This document shows, piece by piece, positions 1-5,678 of a stretch of DNA of 7,086 nucleotides. This DNA is from an uncultured Veillonella sp. GTDB taxonomy: Bacteria; Bacillota; Negativicutes; Veillonellales; Veillonellaceae. Each line of letters starts with the position of its first letter. The first letter of the stretch is position 1. Position numbers and translations under genes: made by a program. The DNA is taken from positions 1-7,086 of the forward strand of contig NZ_CALLVP010000094.1 of NCBI RefSeq assembly GCF_938010505.1, given 5' to 3'. The notes under the pieces are model-generated. The model made no database searches. It saw only the letters and a program-made list of their open reading frames with translations, and was not told the origin of the DNA.

Positions 1-533
1 GTCTACATGCAACTATGGCTGGTGTAATCTTGGCTATGACAATTCCTTCAAAAGGTAAGCGCGGTCGTAAGTATGTTCGTCCGATGCAACATTGGGAACA
101 CTTATTATCTAACTGGGTTAGTTTCTTAATTGTGCCAATATTTGCCTTCTTCAATGCTGGCGTAGATTTACGTAACGTATCTATAAATGATTTGACGCAT
201 CCTGTAGTACTTGGGGTAGCATTAGGTCTTATTATAGGGAAACAATTAGGTATTTTTGGCGCTGTATTTGCAATGGTGAAATGTGGTCTTGTACCAATGC
301 CAACGGAAGCTAATTGGAAGCATGTATATGGTACTGCTATTGTATGTGGTATTGGCTTTACAATGAGTATCTTCGTATCTATCTTGGCATTTGATCCAGG
401 TCATGCTCAAGAAATGGCAAAAGGAGGCGTAATCCTTGGTTCATTAATTTCGGCAATATACGGCTATATCTTCTTAAGAGTTGTTGGGGCAAATCGAAAA
501 GAATGTCATATTGGTGTATATCATAACTGCTAA
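1..533 (+). CDS. nhaA: Na+/H+ antiporter NhaA, C-terminal part (5' end outside window)
   Basis: NhaA is an inner-membrane antiporter that expels Na+ (or Li+) in exchange for H+ for pH and sodium homeostasis. The open frame is already open at base 3, and its first residues (LHATMAGVILAMTIP) match the conserved internal NhaA segment HATxAGVxxxxxIP. The Met at 15 is therefore internal and the real start lies upstream of the window. About 176 residues are visible, roughly the last 45% of a usual ~390-residue NhaA. Visible hallmarks are FAFFNAGV, the membrane segment GLIIGKQLGI, whose Lys (codon 240-242) matches the functionally important TM10 lysine of E. coli NhaA (K300), and the signature CGIGFTMSIF. 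Several hydrophobic segments fit the last transmembrane helices. The catalytic TM5 aspartates lie outside the window. It ends with TAA at 531-533 and is followed by a terminator-like hairpin, so it is probably the end of its transcription unit. Confidence 0.93.
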   Translation, partial: LHATMAGVILAMTIPSKGKRGRKYVRPMQHWEHLLSNWVSFLIVPIFAFFNAGVDLRNVSINDLTHPVVLGVALGLIIGKQLGIFGAVFAMVKCGLVPMPTEANWKHVYGTAIVCGIGFTMSIFVSILAFDPGHAQEMAKGGVILGSLISAIYGYIFLRVVGANRKECHIGVYHNC

Positions 534-550
534 AATCAAATAAAATTCTT

Positions 551-631
551 AAATCTCCATTGTTGACTGGTGAGGCTTTTAAAGTTAGAAAAACTAAGTG
601 AAGTCTCTATCAAGATATGATGGAGATTTTT
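551..631 (+). terminator. Large nested hairpin with T-run after nhaA
   Basis: A perfect 10-bp outer stem (551-560 AAATCTCCAT with 620-629 ATGGAGATTT) runs into a T-run at 627-631. The long interior also folds: TTGA 563-566 with TCAA 610-613, GAGGCTT 572-578 with AAGTCTC 601-607 (one G-U pair), and AGTT 583-586 with AACT 592-595. The whole is a nested structure of about 80 nt starting 17 bases after the nhaA stop. The simplest reading is a Rho-independent terminator with an unusually long interior. A structured 3' UTR or a small RNA released from the nhaA transcript is also possible. Confidence 0.6.
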
Positions 632-738
632 CATTGATATCTTATATTTATATGGTATATATGTAATACGTCTTTAAGATGAACACTGTTATTTAGCGCT
701 TAATATATATGCATTTTTGATATTAATAGTACATCTAT

Positions 739-759
739 GGTTTAAAGATTATTTAAACC
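739..759. promoter_or_regulatory. Perfect 8+8 bp dyad, operator-like
   Basis: GGTTTAAA (739-746) and TTTAAACC (752-759) are exact inverted repeats separated by 5 bases. The dyad lies just upstream of a -10-like TATACT and covers the place where the -35 of that promoter would be. This is the geometry of a repressor or activator site. No T-run follows, so it is not a terminator. No regulator can be named from the sequence. Confidence 0.45.
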
Positions 760-766
760 TATATAG

Positions 767-772
767 TATACT
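767..772 (+). promoter_or_regulatory. Candidate -10 (TATACT) for the 3D-domain gene
   Basis: TATACT matches the -10 consensus at 5 of 6 positions and lies 24 bases before the ATG at 796. A start about 7 bases downstream would leave a short leader containing the ribosome binding site GAGG (787-790). No good -35 is present at 17 bases, because that place is occupied by the 739-759 dyad, so the promoter may need an activator. The rest of 534-795 is AT-rich with no gene that I can support. Confidence 0.4.
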
Positions 773-795
773 ACTTAATGTAAGATGAGGTATAT

Positions 796-1401
796 ATGAT
801 AAAAAAAATAATTATTGCATGTACACTTGTTTGTATGACTGCTATGGTATCATCACTAGCAATGGCGAAGACCATTGAACGTAGACAACGGGGGCATCAT
901 GTTAGTAAGGTGCAAACCATGTTAAAAGAGCAAGGTTTTTTGCATGATTCTGTTGATGGTATTTATGGACATAATACAGAGCAAGCTGTACGAAAATTTC
1001 AAAAGTCTAAGGGGCTTGCTGTAGATGGTCGTGTTGGTTCCTCTACAATGAAAGCCTTAGAGAAAACGGCAAAACGTAAGGGTGGTCAAAGTACAAAAAA
1101 TAATAATGGTGCACCTAGCAAATACTCAAAGGTTTTAACGATGGAGGCTAGTGCCTATTCATCCCAAGACCCTGGTAATGGAAATTATACGGCTACAGGT
1201 AGCCGTTTGACAAAGGGGATTGTATCCGTAGATCCAAATCTCATTCCATTAGGTACAAAGCTGTACGTTGAAGGCTATGGCTATGCTGTGGCTGATGATG
1301 TAGGTGGAGCCATTAAAGGGAATCGAATTGATTTAGCTTATGACTCTCGTGCTGAAGCATTGCAGTTTGGTCGTCAAACTGTAAAGGTTTACGTTTTATA
1401 A
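796..1401 (+). CDS. Exported peptidoglycan-binding and 3D-domain protein
   Basis: A 201-residue protein. Residues 1-24 form a signal peptide (positive MIKK, hydrophobic core, AMA before K25), so it should be exported to the periplasm or envelope. Residues ~30-90 are a PG_binding_1 domain (VDGIYGHNTEQAVRKFQ, followed by a second VDG at 76-78). Residues ~91-112 are a Lys/Asn/Gly-rich linker. Residues ~113-201 are a 3D domain, with VDPNLIPLGTKLYV then DDVGGAIKGNRIDLAYDS. D168, D179 and D183 fit the three aspartates that name the fold, which is related to the MltA lytic transglycosylase barrel. The likely role is binding and remodelling peptidoglycan, as for YocH-like proteins, but cleavage cannot be proven from sequence. 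The ATG is supported by GAGG 5 bases upstream. Hairpin terminators on both sides suggest a single-gene unit. Confidence 0.88.
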   Translation: MIKKIIIACTLVCMTAMVSSLAMAKTIERRQRGHHVSKVQTMLKEQGFLHDSVDGIYGHNTEQAVRKFQKSKGLAVDGRVGSSTMKALEKTAKRKGGQSTKNNNGAPSKYSKVLTMEASAYSSQDPGNGNYTATGSRLTKGIVSVDPNLIPLGTKLYVEGYGYAVADDVGGAIKGNRIDLAYDSRAEALQFGRQTVKVYVL

Positions 1402-1405
1402 TGAT

Positions 1406-1484
1406 AACTCTCTAGCTTTATATAACTGTATGACAGGTTTATAAATCAAAATCATACTCTTATATAAAATGCTAGAGAGTTTTT
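1406..1484 (+). terminator. Terminator with long nested stem after the 3D-domain gene
   Basis: An 11-bp perfect stem (AACTCTCTAGC 1406-1416 with GCTAGAGAGTT 1471-1481) ends in a T-run (1480-1484) and starts 4 bases after the stop codon. It continues inward, after a 2-nt bulge, as a 9-bp A/T stem (1417-1425 with 1460-1468). Inside that is a small CTGT/ACAG hairpin (1426-1429 with 1433-1436). The overall size and design resemble the hairpin after nhaA. Confidence 0.75.
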
Positions 1485-1486
1485 CT

Positions 1487-1530
1487 TTTACCGAATTATA
1501 ATGTATTCAAAACCTCGAATATTCGGAGAT
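1487..1530. promoter_or_regulatory. Pair of inverted PurBox-like sites (probable PurR operator)
   Basis: Compared with the Bacillus PurBox consensus AWWWCCGAACWWT, the site at 1487-1499 (TTTACCGAATTAT) matches 11 of 13 positions. On the opposite strand the site at 1518-1530 also matches 11 of 13. The core CCGAA (1491-1495) faces TTCGG (1522-1526), and 18 bases separate the boxes, close to the 16-17 described in B. subtilis. The second box sits between the -35 and -10 positions of the promoter below, so bound PurR should block transcription. Autoregulation of purR is known in Bacillus. Here it is inferred. Confidence 0.7.
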
Positions 1531-1532
1531 TA

Positions 1533-1541
1533 TGGTATAAT
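1533..1541 (+). promoter_or_regulatory. purR promoter, extended -10 (TGGTATAAT)
   Basis: A perfect TATAAT (1536-1541) is preceded by TG one base upstream, which makes an extended -10 element. The -35 position (about 1513-1518, CCTCGA) is poor, as is common with extended -10 promoters. A start near 1548 would give a leader of about 80 nt before the chosen purR ATG. Confidence 0.6.
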
Positions 1542-1628
1542 AAATAATAGATATATTAAGTGATGACTCATGATTTTGAAGTGATGAGTGTAATCAATAG
1601 TTATAATATGAATGGTAAAGGAAAATCT

Positions 1629-2447
1629 ATGGATAAAGTACGGCGCGTAGAACGAATGGTGGCAATGACAAAACTGTTAGTTGATTCACCGCAAAAATTG
1701 ATTCCTTTAAATTACTTTTGTGACTTCTTTGGAATGGCAAAATCAACGGTTAGTGAAGATTTAACCTGTGTAAGACAGTCTATGGAGCACTTTCAACTGG
1801 GTACCTTAGAAACGGTGGCTGGTGTAGCTGGTGGGGTACGATTTATTCCGCATCGTAAGGGCACACAAGCGAATGATATTTTACGCGATGTGCAAGATCG
1901 TCTAATGGAACCAGATCGTATCATTCCAGGTGGTTTTATTTATATGTCTGATATCTTATATGATTGGCATGTAATGACACGTCTAGGTGAGATTATTATG
2001 ACTCGTTTCGTAGACCGTGAACCGGACTATATTTTGACCGTAGAAACAAAGGGGATTCCTTTGGCTGTAATGGTAGCGAGAGCTTTTAATAAACCACTTG
2101 TTATTGCTAGACGGGATAGTAAGGTGACAGAAGGTTCTGCTATTAGCATTAATTATGTAACAGGTTCCTCTGGTCGTATTCAAACTATGACGTTAACTAA
2201 GCGGGCAATTCCTCCAAATGCTAAGGTGTTAATTATCGATGACTTTATGAAAGCTGGCGGTACTGCTAAGGGGCTTAAGGAATTAGTTCTTGAAATGAGT
2301 GGTGTCGTTGTTGGTACAGGTGTTCTTGTTGCTACAGCTGAACCAAGTCCAAAGTTGATCGATGATTATGAATCACTATTTACTTTTTATGGCATCGACG
2401 AAAATACAAAGAAAATTAGTATCGAGCCTGTGCTAGATGAAGAGTAA
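1629..2447 (+). CDS. purR: Purine operon repressor PurR (PRPP-sensing, Gram-positive type)
   Basis: This is a DNA-binding repressor of purine synthesis and transport genes. It is a winged-helix domain fused to a phosphoribosyltransferase-like domain that binds PRPP as a signal and has no enzymatic role. I chose ATG 1629, giving 272 residues. It has AAAGGA 6 bases upstream, and the protein then begins MDKVRRVERM, matching the usual PurR N-terminus (about 270-285 residues). An in-frame GTG at 1560 would add 23 unconserved residues and has no ribosome binding site. Residues ~1-74 carry the winged helix (KLIPLNYFCDFFGMAKSTVSEDL). Residues ~75-272 carry the PRTase fold, with the PRPP loop VLIIDDFMKAGGT at 200-212. 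It is unrelated to the LacI-type PurR of E. coli. glmU and prs follow in the same direction with gaps of about 130 bases, and I see no terminator after purR. Confidence 0.95.
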   Translation: MDKVRRVERMVAMTKLLVDSPQKLIPLNYFCDFFGMAKSTVSEDLTCVRQSMEHFQLGTLETVAGVAGGVRFIPHRKGTQANDILRDVQDRLMEPDRIIPGGFIYMSDILYDWHVMTRLGEIIMTRFVDREPDYILTVETKGIPLAVMVARAFNKPLVIARRDSKVTEGSAISINYVTGSSGRIQTMTLTKRAIPPNAKVLIIDDFMKAGGTAKGLKELVLEMSGVVVGTGVLVATAEPSPKLIDDYESLFTFYGIDENTKKISIEPVLDEE

Positions 2448-2474
2448 ATCATTAATATTAGGAACATTATTGGC

Positions 2475-2483
2475 TGATATAAT
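2475..2483 (+). promoter_or_regulatory. Candidate extended -10 promoter for glmU (TGATATAAT)
   Basis: TATAAT at 2478-2483 is preceded by TG one base upstream. The -35 place is AT-rich and weak. A competing candidate is TTGAGT (2492-2497), 16 bases, then AATAAT (2514-2519). The intergenic region has no terminator, so glmU may be read both from purR and from its own promoter. No PurBox-like site is seen here. Confidence 0.4.
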
Positions 2484-2578
2484 GGTTTATATTGAGTATT
2501 GGTCTATGGGCTAAATAATGACGTAAACAATATTTAAAATGGTTTAGAGATATAAGAGATAACAGATAGGAGATTACT

Positions 2579-3952
2579 ATGAATGTTGCAAGCCTTATTT
2601 TAGCTGCTGGTAAGGGCACGCGTATGAAGTCTAAATTGCCAAAAGTATTGCACAAGGTTGGCGGTAAGGCGATGGTAGAACGCGTTCTTGAAACGGTTCA
2701 ATCCATTGGTACAAATCGCGATGTTGTTATCGTTGGATTTGGCGGAGATGCAGTACAAAATTACCTGGGGGAGCGCGCTGAATTTGTTCGTCAAGAAGAA
2801 CAAAATGGTACAGGTCATGCCGTAAAAATGGCTCAACCTGTACTTGGTGATTATGATGGTACAATCTTATTGTTATGCGGTGATACTCCTCTAGTTACAA
2901 AAGAAAGCTTAGAAGCACTTTTAGAAGAACATGAAAATTCCGGTGCAGCAGCTACAATCTTAACTGCTCATATGCCGGATCCAACTGGTTATGGACGCAT
3001 CATTCGCAATGAAGCGGGTTCTGTAGTTCGCATCGTAGAGCAGAAAGATGGCAAGCCAGAAGAATTAGCGGTTCAAGAAGTAAATACAGGTATGTACGCT
3101 TTTGATAGTAAAAAATTATGGCCTTGCTTAGATCAGCTATCTGATGATAATGCCCAAGGTGAATTGTATATTACTGATGTAGTTGGTATTCTCGTAAATG
3201 GTGGCGATACAGTAAGCGCATACATGACTAAAGATTTTGAAGAGTCTTTAGGCGTAAACTCTCGCTTGCAATTAGCGGAAGCTGAATCTATATTAAAACA
3301 TCGTAAACATATTGAGTTAATGACTGCAGGCGTAACAATTATTGACCCAGATAATACTTATGTAGCTCCAGAGGTAACTGTAGGAGCGGATACTATTTTA
3401 CATCCTGGTACAATCCTTGAAGGTGACACCGTGATTGGTGAACGTTGTGAAATTGGGCCACATACTCGTTTGACGAATGTTAAAGTTGGTAATGATACGA
3501 TTATCCACTTTACTTATGGTCATGACTGCGAAGTAAAAGACGGTGTAGATGTAGGGCCATATGTTCATTTGCGTCCAAACACAGTTTTAGGTAACAAGGT
3601 TCATGTAGGTAACTTTGTAGAGGTTAAAAACTCTAATGTTGGAGAAGGCACTAAGTTCCCACATCTTTCCTATATCGGTGATAGCGATGTAGGTGCTGGT
3701 GTTAATATTGGCTGTGGTACTATTACTGTAAACTATGATGGTAAAGTTAAACATCGTACCACAATCGGTGATGGTGCATTTGTTGGTTGTAACAGTAATT
3801 TAGTAGCTCCTGTAACAGTAGGTAATTATAGTTATGTTGGTGCAGGTTCTACTATCACCAAGAATGTACCGGATAAGGCATTGGCGGTAGGTCGTAGCAA
3901 GCAAATTGTGAAAGAAAATTGGGTAACAGAGGATACTTTCAGAAAGAAATAA
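2579..3952 (+). CDS. glmU: Bifunctional GlmU: GlcNAc-1-P uridyltransferase / GlcN-1-P acetyltransferase
   Basis: A cytoplasmic enzyme that acetylates glucosamine-1-phosphate with acetyl-CoA and then uridylates it with UTP to give UDP-GlcNAc, the precursor of peptidoglycan and lipid A. Its 457 residues are the normal length. The N-terminal pyrophosphorylase domain (~1-230) shows LILAAGKGTRMKSKLPK (residues 6-22), QNGTGHA (75-81), LLLCGDTPL with the metal-binding D102, GYGRIIR (137-143) and EVNTG (167-171). The C-terminal left-handed beta-helix (~250-457) shows hexapeptide repeats, HLRPNT (330-335), PHLSYIGD with the probable catalytic H362, NIGCGTITVNYDG (376-388) and VGAGSTIT (420-427). All key residues expected of both active sites appear to be present. 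The ATG has AGGAG 7 bases upstream (2567-2571). The position between purR and prs is as in Bacillus, but without yabJ and spoVG. Confidence 0.97.
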   Translation: MNVASLILAAGKGTRMKSKLPKVLHKVGGKAMVERVLETVQSIGTNRDVVIVGFGGDAVQNYLGERAEFVRQEEQNGTGHAVKMAQPVLGDYDGTILLLCGDTPLVTKESLEALLEEHENSGAAATILTAHMPDPTGYGRIIRNEAGSVVRIVEQKDGKPEELAVQEVNTGMYAFDSKKLWPCLDQLSDDNAQGELYITDVVGILVNGGDTVSAYMTKDFEESLGVNSRLQLAEAESILKHRKHIELMTAGVTIIDPDNTYVAPEVTVGADTILHPGTILEGDTVIGERCEIGPHTRLTNVKVGNDTIIHFTYGHDCEVKDGVDVGPYVHLRPNTVLGNKVHVGNFVEVKNSNVGEGTKFPHLSYIGDSDVGAGVNIGCGTITVNYDGKVKHRTTIGDGAFVGCNSNLVAPVTVGNYSYVGAGSTITKNVPDKALAVGRSKQIVKENWVTEDTFRKK

Positions 3953-3968
3953 AAAAATCTCATATTTT

Positions 3969-3997
3969 TTAACACAATTAGGTTAAAATAGTATACA
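3969..3997 (+). promoter_or_regulatory. Candidate prs promoter (TTAACA - 17 - TATACA)
   Basis: TTAACA (3969-3974, 5 of 6 to the -35 consensus) and TATACA (3992-3997, 4 of 6) are separated by 17 bases. TACAAT (3994-3999) is an alternative -10 with a 19-base gap. This would give prs-pth its own transcript with a leader of about 75 nt. No PurBox-like site is visible in this region. Confidence 0.4.
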
Positions 3998-4054
3998 ATA
4001 AAAAGGCAATAGTGTGTATCTGTAATGTATGGATTATGGATAAGTAACCAGTAT

Positions 4055-4078
4055 AGGAGCAAATGAAAGGGTAACAAA
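4055..4078 (+). promoter_or_regulatory. prs translation start region with overlapping three-codon ORF
   Basis: The prs ribosome binding site is most likely GAAAGGG (4065-4071), 7 bases before the ATG at 4079. That site lies inside a tiny ORF, ATG AAA GGG TAA (4063-4074), which has its own AGGAG (4055-4059) only 3 bases upstream. The spacing is short for efficient initiation, so the mini-ORF may be incidental. If AGGAG binds the ribosome it could affect access to prs. Confidence 0.35.
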
Positions 4079-5032
4079 ATGGCATTTGAAGACGGCAAAA
4101 AACTCAAGATTTTCACAGGTAATGCGAATCCTGCATTGGCAAAGGAAATTTGTGATTATTTAGGGTTGCCTTTAGGTGAAGCATTTGTAGGTCGTTTTAA
4201 TAATGGCGAAGTACAAATAATGATTGATGAAAGCGTACGTGGCAAAGATGTATTTATCATTCAACCAACAAGCTATCCTGTAAATGATAATTTAATGGAA
4301 CTCATGGTTATAGCTGATGCGCTAAAACGCGCTTCTGCACGTCATATTACTGCGGTAGTTCCTTACTATGGCTATGCTCGCCAAGACCGTAAAACTCGTG
4401 GCCGTGAGCCGATTACAGCTAAATTGGTAGCTAATTTGATGCAAACTGCAGGTATTACACGTCTTGTAACAGTTGATTTGCACGCAGGCCAAATTCAAGG
4501 TTTCTTTGATGTGCCTGTAGACCACTTGTTCGGCGCATCTATTTTGGCTAAATATATTAATGAAAAAAATATGGAAGATGTTATTGTTGTATCTCCAGAC
4601 CTTGGAGGTGTTACAAGAGCTCGTGATTTGGCTGACCGCATCGGTGCACCGATTGCAATCATTGAGAAAAAACGCCCTGAACCGGGTGTGGCTAAAGTTA
4701 TGAATCTCATCGGTGATGTAGCAGGTAAAAACTGTATTATTATCGATGATATCGTGGATACAGCTGGCTCCTTGGTTGAAGGTGCAAAAGCATTGGAAGA
4801 ATTCGGTGCTAAATCCATTACTGCAGCTGTTACGCATGCAGTGTTGACAGATCCGGCAAGTGAACGAATTGCAAATTCCAACATTAAGGAACTTATCGTT
4901 ACTAATACAATTCCATTGCCAGAAAATTGTAAATTACCGAATATTACGCAATTATCTGTAGCTCCATTGTTGGGCGAAGCAATTATGCGTATCTTCCATG
5001 AAGTATCTGTAAGTAATTTATTCGACAAATAA
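4079..5032 (+). CDS. prs: Ribose-phosphate pyrophosphokinase (PRPP synthetase)
   Basis: A cytoplasmic enzyme that makes 5-phosphoribosyl-1-pyrophosphate from ribose-5-phosphate and ATP, feeding purine, pyrimidine, NAD, histidine and tryptophan synthesis. Its 317 residues are the usual length for bacterial class I enzymes. Visible motifs are FNNGEVQIMIDESVRG (40-55), the ATP region VVPYYGYARQDRK (93-105), TVDLHAGQIQGFF with the metal-binding H135 (131-143), VVSPDLGGVTRAR (170-182), the flexible catalytic loop EKKRPEPG (196-203), and the PRPP/ribose-phosphate loop IIIDDIVDTAGS (220-231). No key residue appears to be missing. Its product is the effector sensed by PurR, encoded two genes upstream. 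pth follows after 10 bases, so the two are almost surely cotranscribed. Confidence 0.98.
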   Translation: MAFEDGKKLKIFTGNANPALAKEICDYLGLPLGEAFVGRFNNGEVQIMIDESVRGKDVFIIQPTSYPVNDNLMELMVIADALKRASARHITAVVPYYGYARQDRKTRGREPITAKLVANLMQTAGITRLVTVDLHAGQIQGFFDVPVDHLFGASILAKYINEKNMEDVIVVSPDLGGVTRARDLADRIGAPIAIIEKKRPEPGVAKVMNLIGDVAGKNCIIIDDIVDTAGSLVEGAKALEEFGAKSITAAVTHAVLTDPASERIANSNIKELIVTNTIPLPENCKLPNITQLSVAPLLGEAIMRIFHEVSVSNLFDK

Positions 5033-5033
5033 T

Positions 5034-5045
5034 AGGTGATTCTTG
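5034..5045 (+). promoter_or_regulatory. pth ribosome binding site and UUG start
   Basis: AGGTGAT (5034-5040) complements the 3' end of 16S rRNA (full complement GGAGGTGATC) and in that register gives normal spacing to the TTG at 5043. No ATG or GTG lies in frame near this position, and the protein begins KLVVGLGNPG directly after the TTG, as expected for Pth. This makes the UUG start secure. Confidence 0.8.
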
Positions 5046-5621
5046 AAATTAGTAGTAGGCCTTGGTAATCCAGGCAAGCAATATGAAGCGACAAAACATA
5101 ATATTGGATTTATGGTTATTGACGCCATTGCCGACAGCGTACCTCATACGCCTTGGAAAGAGGAGCAACGTGCAGAGGTGTGCAGTATTACCGTAGATGG
5201 TGAAAAAGTATTGCTTGTAAAGCCGCAAACATTTATGAATGTAAGTGGTGAGTCTGTAGGACCGTTGATGCGGTACTACAAAATTGATCCATCTGATGTG
5301 TATTGCATCTATGATGATATGGATTTACCCGTAGGCAAGTTGCGTATTCGACCAAATGGTAGCTCTGGTGGTCATAATGGTATTAAATCGTTAATATCTC
5401 ATTTGGGTACGGAGAATTTTCCTCGCTTCCGTGTGGGTATAGGCCGCCCCTTGCCACAGTGGACTGTGACTGACCATGTATTAGCGCCATTTACTGAAGA
5501 GTCGCAAGAGAAAGTACAAAAAGGTATCAAGGATACGGTGAAAGCTGTATTAGGAACCTTAGAGGTGGGCATCGATAAAGGGATGAATCAATTCAATCCA
5601 AAACGTCGTCCACATCGATAA
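5043..5621 (+). CDS. pth: Peptidyl-tRNA hydrolase
   Basis: Releases tRNA from peptidyl-tRNAs that drop off ribosomes, an essential recycling function in the cytoplasm. Its 192 residues are the typical bacterial Pth length. The N-terminus KLVVGLGNPGKQYEATKHNIG (2-22) contains N9 and the catalytic H19. PQTFMNVSG (61-69) contains N66. YDDMDLP (90-96) contains D91, which corresponds to D93 of E. coli Pth. SSGGHNGIKS (107-116) contains N112. FPRFRVGIGRP (126-136) is also conserved. The start is TTG, so translation may be modest. It is the second gene of a prs-pth unit. In Bacillus a ctc (L25-like) gene lies between them, and here it is absent. A strong terminator hairpin begins 11 bases after the stop codon. 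Confidence 0.97.
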   Translation: MKLVVGLGNPGKQYEATKHNIGFMVIDAIADSVPHTPWKEEQRAEVCSITVDGEKVLLVKPQTFMNVSGESVGPLMRYYKIDPSDVYCIYDDMDLPVGKLRIRPNGSSGGHNGIKSLISHLGTENFPRFRVGIGRPLPQWTVTDHVLAPFTEESQEKVQKGIKDTVKAVLGTLEVGIDKGMNQFNPKRRPHR

Positions 5622-5631
5622 ATACATGCAT

Positions 5632-5667
5632 AAGGGCATGAGTCTCATAGAGATTCATGCCCTTTTT
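5632..5667 (+). terminator. Strong Rho-independent terminator between pth and the decarboxylase gene
   Basis: A 15-bp stem with one G-U pair (AAGGGCATGAGTCTC 5632-5646 with 5650-5664) has a 3-base loop ATA and runs into five Ts (5663-5667). The reverse strand has no T-run, so it works only for rightward transcription. The next start codon is only 11 bases further on, so transcription from prs-pth must pass this hairpin to reach the decarboxylase. Confidence 0.9.
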
Positions 5668-5678
5668 ACGAGGTACGT

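Noticed and set aside
1..14. Start of nhaA at the ATG at 15
   Set aside because: The frame is open upstream and the residues before it (LHAT) belong to a conserved internal NhaA motif, so the gene is cut by the window edge.
551..631. Lithium/sodium riboswitch (nhaA-I type) or a small inverted-repeat mobile element
   Set aside because: It lies downstream of nhaA and not in its leader, and it ends in a T-run. No target-site duplication or second full copy is visible in the window.
1560..1628. GTG at 1560 as the purR start
   Set aside because: No ribosome binding site precedes it, it adds 23 residues absent from the family, and the ATG at 1629 has a good site and gives the conserved N-terminus.
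3952..3970. AAAAAAT-N5-ATTTTTT hairpin after glmU as a terminator
   Set aside because: The stem is seven A-T pairs with no G-C pair, too weak for reliable termination, and such A/T runs occur by chance in this composition.
4933..4945. PurBox-like TACCGAATATTA near 4935-4946
   Set aside because: It is inside prs coding for LPNIT, is single with no partner at the required spacing, and is far from any promoter.
4322..5094. Two long open frames on the minus strand (171 and 199 codons) across prs and the start of pth
   Set aside because: They lie entirely opposite strongly conserved genes, have no plausible ribosome binding site, resemble no family, and overlap each other in different frames. 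They follow from the codon use of prs.
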